This document shows positions 1-5,097 of a stretch of 10,800 bases of DNA, one piece after another (positions within the stretch are counted from its first letter, which is position 1; every line of letters begins with the position of its first letter). The position numbers were made by a program, and so were the translations under genes. The stretch is from Lachnotalea sp. AF33-28. GTDB lineage: Bacteria > Bacillota > Clostridia > Lachnospirales > Lachnospiraceae. Location: assembly GCF_003477885.1 (NCBI RefSeq), contig NZ_QUEE01000028.1, forward strand, positions 1 through 10,800, written 5' to 3'. The notes beneath the pieces are model-generated. The model was not told the DNA's origin and did no database searches. It saw only the letters and a program-made list of their open reading frames with translations.

Positions 1-90
1 AATGCTCATGTACGGTAAGGAAGCAAGCAACCGAAAACAAGAGATAGACCGCCAGCACTACACTATTCCGAACCAAAGACCAAAAGATAA

Positions 91-132
91 GCATTGTGGG
101 AAAATCTAAACTTTTGGATTTTCCTACAATGC
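91..132. repeat. 16-bp inverted repeat with 10-base loop
   Basis: The arms 91-106 (gcattgtgggaaaatc) and 117-132 (gattttcctacaatgc) pair over 16 positions with one G-T wobble. No T-run follows on either strand, so it is not a standard terminator. A second pairing competes with it: ccaaaag (80-86) is complementary to cttttgg (111-117). It might be a protein-binding site, a remnant of a small transposable element, or an RNA structure if transcribed. No function can be assigned. Confidence 0.6.
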
Positions 133-223
133 CAACTACGGCGGAATCCCTCCCACTCCTTATATCTTTCTGTATACATTGAATTTGTATTTAGTAAAAT
201 GCAGACAACACCACGGATCGGCT

Positions 224-247
224 TTTGGTTGGACAATTCCAACCAAA
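224..247. repeat. Perfect 10-bp inverted repeat with CAAT loop
   Basis: The arms tttggttgga (224-233) and tccaaccaaa (238-247) are perfectly complementary around a four-base loop. No T-run follows, so termination is unlikely. It lies about 90 bases upstream of the tet(W) -35 box. Its role is unknown. Confidence 0.6.
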
Positions 248-336
248 CACCACAGCAGACAGCAGAAAACATTCTGAACGCTAGGAAGCCGGTATGATTG
301 TTACATATAAGGGGAAGAAAAATTTCTTTTAGGTAC

Positions 337-365
337 TTGCTTTCCTAAAACTGATGTGATACAAT
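337..365 (+). promoter_or_regulatory. tet(W) promoter
   Basis: A -35 box TTGCTT (337-342) and a -10 box TACAAT (360-365) are separated by exactly 17 bases. The -10 has an upstream TG (357-358), giving an extended -10. It sits 35 bases before the MRQGILK leader peptide start and is the only strong promoter seen upstream of tet(W). The spacing and box quality fit a vegetative sigma-A promoter. This would be constitutive initiation, with control exerted later by attenuation in the leader. Confidence 0.8.
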
Positions 366-399
366 GATAATGATTTAATCCAGAAAAGGAGTAAAAAAT

Positions 400-423
400 A
401 TGCGGCAAGGTATTCTTAAATAA
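400..423 (+). CDS. Leader peptide MRQGILK upstream of tet(W)
   Basis: An ATG preceded by the ribosome binding site AAAGGAGT (385-392) opens a seven-codon frame, MRQGILK, ending in TAA. From memory the same peptide lies upstream of tet(M) in Tn916-type elements. Its codons form the 5' arm of the first leader hairpin (410-421 pairing with 495-506). Translation of the peptide would therefore directly affect folding of that hairpin, and ribosome slowing by tetracycline would change it. The peptide itself probably has no function beyond regulation. Confidence 0.7.
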   Translation: MRQGILK

Positions 424-510
424 AACTATAATCAAATAGTGGGAACAAAGGATTATGATAGCTCCTTTTGTAGGGGCTTAGTTTTTTGTACCCAATTTAA
501 GAATACTTTT
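410..510 (+). promoter_or_regulatory. First attenuator structure of the tet(W) leader
   Basis: Three nested helices can form. The outer one pairs gtattcttaaat (410-421) with atttaagaatac (495-506), perfect over 12 bases and followed by four T. The middle one pairs gggaacaaa (441-449) with tttgtaccc (485-493), with one mismatch. The inner hairpin pairs agctcc (460-465) with ggggct (473-478), and a six-T run lies at 482-487. Both the inner and outer hairpins thus look like terminators. The 5' arm overlaps the MRQGILK codons, the usual arrangement for translation-coupled attenuation. The layout matches my memory of the Tn916 tet(M) leader. Confidence 0.65.
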
Positions 511-560
511 GCCTTATCAATTTTGACATATCCCCAAAAACAGCAATCACAAACAGGTGT

Positions 561-605
561 ATGCTGTATATGTGTATGTCCGCAACTTATAATCCCCAGT
601 GGTAA
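561..605 (+). CDS. Second short leader peptide before tet(W)
   Basis: ATG 561 opens a 14-codon frame reading MLYMCMSATYNPQW and stopping at TAA 603-605. It is rich in Met, Tyr and Cys, and its stop falls inside the 5' arm of the second terminator. This parallels the short orf12 leader upstream of Tn916 tet(M), which begins MLCMPM (from memory). A ribosome translating to the stop would sit on the terminator stem. The ribosome binding site is weak (acagg, 553-557), so expression is less certain than for MRQGILK. Confidence 0.5.
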   Translation: MLYMCMSATYNPQW

Positions 606-630
606 AAGTATTTTACTGCTGGGGATTTTT
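591..630 (+). terminator. Second attenuator terminator before tet(W)
   Basis: aatccccagtggtaaaa (591-607) pairs with ttttactgctggggatt (611-627) over 17 positions, two of them G-T wobbles, around a three-base loop. A T-run follows the stem (626-630). This is a strong intrinsic terminator only 35 bases before the tet(W) start. The short leader peptide 561-605 ends inside its 5' arm, so a translating or stalled ribosome would block the stem and allow read-through into tet(W). Confidence 0.8.
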
Positions 631-664
631 ATGCCCTTTGGGGCTGTAAAGGGAGGACAATCAC

Positions 665-2584
665 ATGAAAATAATCAATATTGGAATTCTTGCCCATGTA
701 GACGCTGGAAAGACGACCTTGACGGAGAGCCTGCTATATGCCAGCGGAGCCATTTCAGAACCGGGGAGCGTCGAAAAAGGGACAACGAGGACGGACACCA
801 TGTTTTTGGAGCGGCAGCGTGGGATTACCATTCAAGCGGCAGTCACTTCCTTCCAGTGGCACAGATGTAAAGTTAACATTGTGGATACGCCCGGCCACAT
901 GGATTTTTTGGCGGAGGTGTACCGCTCTTTGGCTGTTTTAGATGGGGCCATCTTGGTGATCTCCGCTAAAGATGGCGTGCAGGCCCAGACCCGTATTCTG
1001 TTCCATGCCCTGCGGAAAATGAACATTCCCACCGTTATCTTTATCAACAAGATCGACCAGGCTGGCGTTGATTTGCAGAGCGTGGTTCAGTCTGTTCGGG
1101 ATAAGCTCTCCGCCGATATTATCATCAAGCAGACGGTGTCGCTGTCCCCGGAAATAGTCCTGGAGGAAAATACCGACATAGAAGCATGGGATGCGGTCAT
1201 CGAAAATAACGATGAATTATTGGAAAAGTATATCGCAGGAGAACCAATCAGCCGGGAAAAACTTGCGCGGGAGGAACAGCAGCGGGTTCAAGACGCCTCC
1301 CTGTTCCCAGTCTATCATGGCAGCGCCAAAAATGGCCTTGGCATTCAACCGTTGATGGATGCGGTGACAGGGCTGTTCCAACCGATTGGGGAACAGGGGG
1401 GCGCCGCCCTATGCGGCAGCGTTTTCAAGGTTGAGTACACCGATTGCGGCCAGCGGCGTGTCTATCTACGGTTATACAGCGGAACGCTGCGCCTGCGGGA
1501 TACGGTGGCCCTGGCCGGGAGAGAAAAGCTGAAAATCACAGAGATGCGTATTCCATCCAAAGGGGAAATTGTTCGGACAGACACCGCTTATCAGGGTGAA
1601 ATTGTTATCCTTCCCAGCGACAGCGTGAGGTTAAACGATGTATTAGGGGACCAAACCCGGCTCCCTCGTAAAAGGTGGCGCGAGGACCCCCTCCCCATGC
1701 TGCGGACGACGATTGCGCCGAAAACGGCAGCGCAAAGAGAACGGCTGCTGGACGCTCTTACGCAACTTGCGGATACTGACCCGCTTTTGCGTTGCGAAGT
1801 GGATTCCATCACCCATGAGATCATTCTTTCTTTTTTGGGCCGGGTGCAGTTGGAGGTTGTTTCCGCTTTGCTGTCGGAAAAATACAAGCTTGAAACAGTG
1901 GTAAAGGAACCCTCCGTCATTTATATGGAGCGGCCGCTCAAAGCAGCCAGCCACACCATCCATATCGAGGTGCCGCCCAACCCGTTTTGGGCATCCATAG
2001 GACTGTCTGTTACACCACTCTCGCTTGGCTCCGGTGTACAATACGAGAGCCGGGTTTCGCTGGGATACTTGAACCAGAGTTTTCAAAACGCTGTCAGGGA
2101 TGGTATCCGTTACGGGCTGGAGCAGGGCTTGTTCGGCTGGAACGTAACGGACTGTAAGATTTGCTTTGAATACGGGCTTTATTACAGTCCGGTCAGCACG
2201 CCGGCGGACTTCCGCTCATTGGCCCCGATTGTATTGGAACAGGCATTGAAGGAATCGGGGACGCAGCTGCTGGAACCTTATCTCTCCTTCATCCTCTATG
2301 CGCCCCAGGAATACCTTTCCAGGGCTTATCATGATGCACCGAAATACTGTGCCACCATCGAAACGGCCCAGGTAAAAAAGGATGAAGTTGTCTTTACTGG
2401 CGAGATTCCCGCCCGCTGTATACAGGCATACCGTACTGATCTGGCCTTTTACACCAACGGGCGGAGCGTATGCCTTACAGAGCTGAAAGGATATCAGGCC
2501 GCTGTCGGTCAGCCGGTCATCCAGCCCCGCCGTCCAAACAGCCGCCTGGACAAGGTGCGCCATATGTTTCAGAAGGTAATGTAA
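665..2584 (+). CDS. tet(W): Tetracycline resistance ribosomal protection protein Tet(W)
   Basis: This EF-G-like GTPase of 639 residues binds the ribosome and dislodges tetracycline from the 30S subunit. Visible motifs are the P-loop AHVDAGKT (10-17), RGITI (52-56), DTPGH (74-78) and NKID (128-131). The domain IV loop YYSPVSTPAD (506-515), near the drug site in Tet(M)/Tet(O), is also present. Length and sequence agree with Tet(W) from end to end as I remember it, including the C-terminus VRHMFQKVM, so I see no sign of a mosaic with Tet(O) or Tet(32). The ATG has GGGAGG eight bases upstream. Expression is probably set by the attenuator leader. No terminator follows; the methyltransferase gene starts 50 bases after the stop. 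An exact allele would need a database comparison. Confidence 0.95.
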   Translation: MKIINIGILAHVDAGKTTLTESLLYASGAISEPGSVEKGTTRTDTMFLERQRGITIQAAVTSFQWHRCKVNIVDTPGHMDFLAEVYRSLAVLDGAILVISAKDGVQAQTRILFHALRKMNIPTVIFINKIDQAGVDLQSVVQSVRDKLSADIIIKQTVSLSPEIVLEENTDIEAWDAVIENNDELLEKYIAGEPISREKLAREEQQRVQDASLFPVYHGSAKNGLGIQPLMDAVTGLFQPIGEQGGAALCGSVFKVEYTDCGQRRVYLRLYSGTLRLRDTVALAGREKLKITEMRIPSKGEIVRTDTAYQGEIVILPSDSVRLNDVLGDQTRLPRKRWREDPLPMLRTTIAPKTAAQRERLLDALTQLADTDPLLRCEVDSITHEIILSFLGRVQLEVVSALLSEKYKLETVVKEPSVIYMERPLKAASHTIHIEVPPNPFWASIGLSVTPLSLGSGVQYESRVSLGYLNQSFQNAVRDGIRYGLEQGLFGWNVTDCKICFEYGLYYSPVSTPADFRSLAPIVLEQALKESGTQLLEPYLSFILYAPQEYLSRAYHDAPKYCATIETAQVKKDEVVFTGEIPARCIQAYRTDLAFYTNGRSVCLTELKGYQAAVGQPVIQPRRPNSRLDKVRHMFQKVM

Positions 2585-2634
2585 AGATACATAATCGTCA
2601 AGACGGCAACAATCAGAAGTTATGGAGGGTAACA

Positions 2635-3402
2635 ATGGAATATAGTAAGGAAGATTTAATGGAAGCAAAAAAGCAAATTTGGGGAGTGGGAGAGAACATG
2701 GGAACAGAGGAAAGTAAAAAAATCTGGGAGGAGAACGCACAATTTTGGGATAATGCAATGGGTGACGAATCTAATGAATTTCACAGAGAGGTAGTGCGTC
2801 CCAAAGTAACGGAACTTCTATCTCCTAATCCTGCGGATTACATTTTGGATATTGCGTGTGGCAATGGAAATTATTCTTCGTATCTTGCACAAAGAGGCGC
2901 TTCGGTTGTCGCTTTTGATTACAGCAAAAAAATGATAGAATTGGCTAAAAGACGGCAATCACAATATGCAAAACAAATTGAATTTTGTGTGGCGGATGCG
3001 ACCGATAGAAAAAGTATATTAGAATTAAAAAGAAATCGAGCCTTTACGAAAGCAGTTTCTAATATGGCAATTATGGATATTACGGATATTGAACCACTTC
3101 TTATGGCTGTTTATGAACTGTTGCAGGAAAGCGGAATTTTTGTCTTTGCAACGCAACACCCTTGTTTTGTCACGTTGACTGAAAAATATATGACACCGCA
3201 CAGTTACTATGATATAGCGATTGAAGGGCAACCGAAAGAGCAGATTTATTATCATCGTTCCATACAAGATATTTTTAACCTTTGTTTTAGAGCTGGATTT
3301 GTCATTGATGGATTTTATGAAGAATGTTTTAAAACCAACAAAGAAATTCCTATGGTAATGATAGTAAGGCTTAAGAAGGTAAAACGTGATAGCTTAAAAT
3401 AA
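2635..3402 (+). CDS. Class I SAM-dependent methyltransferase downstream of tet(W)
   Basis: A protein of 255 residues with a Rossmann-type methyltransferase core: motif I LDIACGNG (71-78), VVAFDYS (91-97) with the ribose-binding acidic residue D95, VADATD (119-124) and SNMAIMDI (142-149). No membrane segment or signal peptide is visible. The substrate cannot be read from the sequence. The ATG has GGAGGG five bases upstream; a second ATG at 2698, also after purine-rich sequence, would give a product 21 residues shorter. The first 14 residues (MEYSKEDLMEAKKQ) recall a small clostridial hypothetical protein family, so the N-terminus may be a fusion. The gene is clearly richer in A+T than its neighbours, which suggests separate acquisition. 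Closeness to tet(W) suggests co-transcription. Confidence 0.85.
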   Translation: MEYSKEDLMEAKKQIWGVGENMGTEESKKIWEENAQFWDNAMGDESNEFHREVVRPKVTELLSPNPADYILDIACGNGNYSSYLAQRGASVVAFDYSKKMIELAKRRQSQYAKQIEFCVADATDRKSILELKRNRAFTKAVSNMAIMDITDIEPLLMAVYELLQESGIFVFATQHPCFVTLTEKYMTPHSYYDIAIEGQPKEQIYYHRSIQDIFNLCFRAGFVIDGFYEECFKTNKEIPMVMIVRLKKVKRDSLK

Positions 3403-3442
3403 ATTCAAGTTTGTCGGGTAAATAGCAAACCCAGCCGAGCCA

Positions 3443-3484
3443 GTCAACGGTCAAGATGAACGGCGCATATGCGCAGCCGTTGAC
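3443..3484. promoter_or_regulatory. Nested palindrome at the cargo/backbone junction
   Basis: Outer arms gtcaacgg (3443-3450) and ccgttgac (3477-3484) enclose the perfect 12-bp palindrome gcgcatatgcgc (3463-3474). A competing pairing joins aacggc (3459-3464) with gccgtt (3476-3481). TTGACA (3480-3485) within the right arm is a perfect -35 box, but no convincing -10 lies 16-18 bases on. No T-run follows, so this is not an intrinsic terminator. It may be an operator or leader structure for the sigma/HTH pair. Confidence 0.45.
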
Positions 3485-3516
3485 AGCCCCGCCCGCCTTT
3501 GCTGGTAGGCAATCAA

Positions 3517-3545
3517 GGGGCGACAGCAAGAAGTGCCACCGCCCC
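3517..3545. repeat. Inverted repeat before the sigma-like gene
   Basis: GGGGCG (3517-3522) is complementary to CGCCCC (3540-3545), with a 17-base loop. It lies 28 bases before the start codon of the sigma-like gene, in what would be its untranslated leader. No T-run follows. Its role is unknown, and an effect on translation is possible. Confidence 0.35.
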
Positions 3546-3573
3546 GCACTATTATTCAGAAAGGGGAATTTCC

Positions 3574-3996
3574 ATGACCGACCAGATAGCCTATCAAGAA
3601 TATATCCAGCGCAGGTACAACGCCTTTTGCAAGACTGTTATCCGCTGTGCCGCCTTGGACAAGATTTTGAAGCTTAAACGGCAATGGGAACGGCAAGTTT
3701 CCCTTGACTATCTGATGAACGAGAAGTTTGTCCAGTTTGCCGCGTCGGAGCCGGACGAGGAATACCCATTTACCGTCTGCGGTCAGACCGTCCTGCTCTG
3801 CAACGCCGCCCTTGCCGACGCGATCTCTGTTTTGCCGGAGCAGACGCGGGAAGAAATCCTGCGCTATTACTTTCTGCGCCAGCCGCAGCGCGTGATCGGC
3901 GCGTGTATTGGCCGGTCACGCAGCACAGCGGGGCGGCATATCCAGCTTGCCTTGCAGCGGCTACGCGAAGAAATGGGGGTGAGCCGGTATGAGTAG
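3574..3996 (+). CDS. Small sigma-70-like regulator
   Basis: A protein of 140 residues. The C-terminal part (about 82-135) resembles a sigma-70 region 4 helix-turn-helix: LPEQTREEILRYYFL followed by a recognition-helix region around IGRSRSTAGRHIQLALQRL. Proteins of this type, comparable to Tn916 Orf7, act with a small HTH partner to control expression of element genes. The ATG has AAGGGG (3561-3566) seven bases upstream. The frame stays open upstream to 3499, but that stretch has no ribosome binding site and crosses the leader repeats. The next gene overlaps its end by eight bases. No promoter with a good -10 is visible just upstream, so transcription may come from the tet(W) side. Confidence 0.8.
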   Translation: MTDQIAYQEYIQRRYNAFCKTVIRCAALDKILKLKRQWERQVSLDYLMNEKFVQFAASEPDEEYPFTVCGQTVLLCNAALADAISVLPEQTREEILRYYFLRQPQRVIGACIGRSRSTAGRHIQLALQRLREEMGVSRYE

Positions 3997-4201
3997 ACTT
4001 CTCCCCTATGAAACAATCCTCAAAGCCCGTGAGGGCGACCCAGAAGCCGTGAACGCTGTCCTGCTCCACTACGCCGGATATATCCGCTATTTCTCAAAAG
4101 TGAACGGGCAGGTCAACGCCGAGGTGGAGGACTATGTAAAGCAGCGGTTAATTGACTGTCAATTCAAGTTCCGGCTTGACGAACCACCGGACAAGTCATA
4201 A
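3989..4201 (+). CDS. Small HTH protein of conjugative-transposon type (Orf8-like)
   Basis: A protein of 70 residues beginning MSRLLPYETILKAREGDPEAV, typical of the short helix-turn-helix family found beside sigma-like genes in conjugative transposons (Pfam HTH_16; Tn916 Orf8 is the comparison). The motif 'REGDPEAVNAVLLHYAGYI' resembles the start of sigma region 2, so this and the preceding protein may together act like a split sigma factor. It overlaps the sigma-like gene by eight bases, with GGGGGTGA six bases before its ATG, which implies translational coupling. A strong terminator follows 35 bases after the stop, ending the transcription unit. Confidence 0.8.
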   Translation: MSRLLPYETILKAREGDPEAVNAVLLHYAGYIRYFSKVNGQVNAEVEDYVKQRLIDCQFKFRLDEPPDKS

Positions 4202-4236
4202 AAACTGAATACCAGCCGCCACCGACGCGGCCAGCG

Positions 4237-4274
4237 AAAGCAGTAAGTCTTGAAAAAGATTTACTGCTTTTTTT
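4237..4274 (+). terminator. Strong intrinsic terminator after the HTH gene
   Basis: aaagcagtaagtctt (4237-4251) pairs with aagatttactgcttt (4256-4270) over 15 positions, one a G-T wobble, around a GAAA tetraloop. A run of seven T (4268-4274) follows. It ends the sigma/HTH transcript and insulates the mob module. It is the first clear intrinsic terminator downstream of tet(W). Confidence 0.9.
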
Positions 4275-4590
4275 GTTGTCCGGCTCCGCTCCCGGCCATT
4301 TTGCCCCCTGCCGGTTGTAGTAGTAAGCGAGGAGGGAATTTTTCTGCCCTGGTGTTTGGCATTTGGAGCATTTACCCGTAGTAGAGGGCAAAGAGAAAGG
4401 ATTTCTCCAACACCGGGTAGAAACCACTGCGTCCGGTGTCATTTTAGCGAAAGCGGGCAGGAATGCCCTTTACAGGATTAGTAGTAGCAGAAAAAGAGAA
4501 ACAAACTTTTGTGGTTGCAGTTTTCCAAAAAAGTGGCGGACGGAAGTGAGAGAAAGTTTGCAGTCACGGAGAGCAAGTTTCTACCACGGT
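4275..4590. other. Gene-free stretch between terminator and candidate oriT
   Basis: No supported gene lies here; open frames crossing it lack ribosome binding sites and known products. Short repeats are visible. GGGCA-GGAA-TGCCC forms a small hairpin (4455-4468). GGTAGAAAC (4416-4424) is the reverse complement of GTTTCTACC (4577-4585). GGTGTT near 4350 matches AACACC near 4409 in inverse. No promoter with both boxes in good shape was found, although the mob genes need one. The stretch probably holds that promoter and relaxosome binding sites. Confidence 0.4.
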
Positions 4591-4682
4591 GCCAAAATCC
4601 GCAATTCTGCAGTTTTGCCCCTCGCGGGAAACTTGTTGGGGAGTGCCTTCCCCAAACCCTGCTCATGCGCCCTTACGGGCGA
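4591..4682 (+). other. oriT: Candidate origin of transfer (oriT)
   Basis: TGCGCCCTTACGGG (4666-4679) matches the nic-region core I remember for IncQ/pGO1/pIP501-type origins; the inferred nick lies between 4669 and 4670. Upstream is an inverted repeat, ttgggga (4636-4642) and tccccaa (4649-4655), and before that an imperfect one, CAAAA/GCA (4593-4603) with TGC/TTTTG (4608-4617). An inverted repeat just 5' of nic is the usual relaxase binding layout. The site lies immediately before mobC and the relaxase gene, the normal position for oriT. One caution: the relaxase does not look like the MobA/MobL type that normally pairs with this nic sequence. Confidence 0.6.
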
Positions 4683-4698
4683 GAAAGGAGGTCACACC

Positions 4699-5097
4699 AT
4701 GCGAAAGAAATACAACACGCCCCACCGCAGCCGCGTTGTGAAAACCCGGCTGTCCGAAGATGAGTATGCCGACTTCACAGCGCGGCTTGCGCCCTATGGT
4801 ATCAGCCAGTCCGAATTTCTCCGGCAGGCGATACGGCGGGCGACCATACGCCCGGTTGTCCATGTGTCGTCGGTCAATGACGAGTTGCTTTCCGCTGTCG
4901 GGAAGCTGACAGCCGAGTACGGCAGGATCGGCGGCAACCTCAATCAGATTGCCCGGTATCTGAACGAATACGGCGTACCCTACAACACCCTTTCCGGCGA
5001 GGTACGCGCCGCCATATCCGACCTTGCCGTCCTCAAGTATGAAGTCCTCAAGAAAGTAGGTGACGCGGTTGGCAACACTCAAGCATATCAACTCTAA
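4699..5097 (+). CDS. mobC: MobC-like relaxosome accessory protein
   Basis: A protein of 132 residues. The N-terminal part (about 12-50) fits a ribbon-helix-helix DNA-binding fold: RVVKTRLSEDEYADF followed by ISQSEFLRQAIRRA. The C-terminal part carries the MobC hallmark GGNLNQIARYLNEYG. MobC proteins bind oriT and help the relaxase open and nick DNA. The ATG is preceded by AAAGGAGGT with six-base spacing, an almost ideal ribosome binding site. Longer in-frame extensions upstream would cross the oriT and lack such a site. The relaxase gene starts inside the last codons of this gene, so the two are translationally coupled. Confidence 0.88.
   Translation: MRKKYNTPHRSRVVKTRLSEDEYADFTARLAPYGISQSEFLRQAIRRATIRPVVHVSSVNDELLSAVGKLTAEYGRIGGNLNQIARYLNEYGVPYNTLSGEVRAAISDLAVLKYEVLKKVGDAVGNTQAYQL

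Larger units (their letters stand above)
1..336. other. Gene-free stretch upstream of the tet(W) promoter, with inverted repeats
   Basis: I see no supported gene here. Open frames exist on both strands, but none has a ribosome binding site or a recognisable product. The longest plus frame begins at a TTG. A 32-codon ATG frame (199-297) ends in a normal stop but also lacks a binding site. The stretch is moderately AT-rich and holds two strong inverted repeats, listed separately. It could be flanking sequence carried along with tet(W) or the edge of an older insertion. Confidence 0.5.

Noticed and set aside
94..297. Open frame upstream of the tet(W) promoter, including a 32-codon ATG frame from 199
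   Set aside because: It starts at TTG, has no ribosome binding site at either start, crosses two inverted repeats and has no recognisable product. Left as an unresolved gene-free stretch.
439..870. Open frame of about 143 codons from a GTG across the tet(W) leader into tet(W)
   Set aside because: It runs through both attenuator hairpins and the start of tet(W) in another frame, has no ribosome binding site and resembles nothing known.
665..2584. Mosaic tetracycline resistance gene of the W/32/O type
   Set aside because: The sequence reads as Tet(W) from N- to C-terminus as far as memory allows, with no abrupt change. Only an alignment could exclude a small exchanged segment.
2470..2634. Upstream extension of the methyltransferase frame into tet(W)
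   Set aside because: This part overlaps tet(W) out of frame; the ATG at 2635 has a well-spaced GGAGGG and begins the plausible protein.
4363..4698. Upstream extension of the mobC frame
   Set aside because: It covers the candidate oriT and repeats, and the ATG at 4699 has an almost perfect ribosome binding site.
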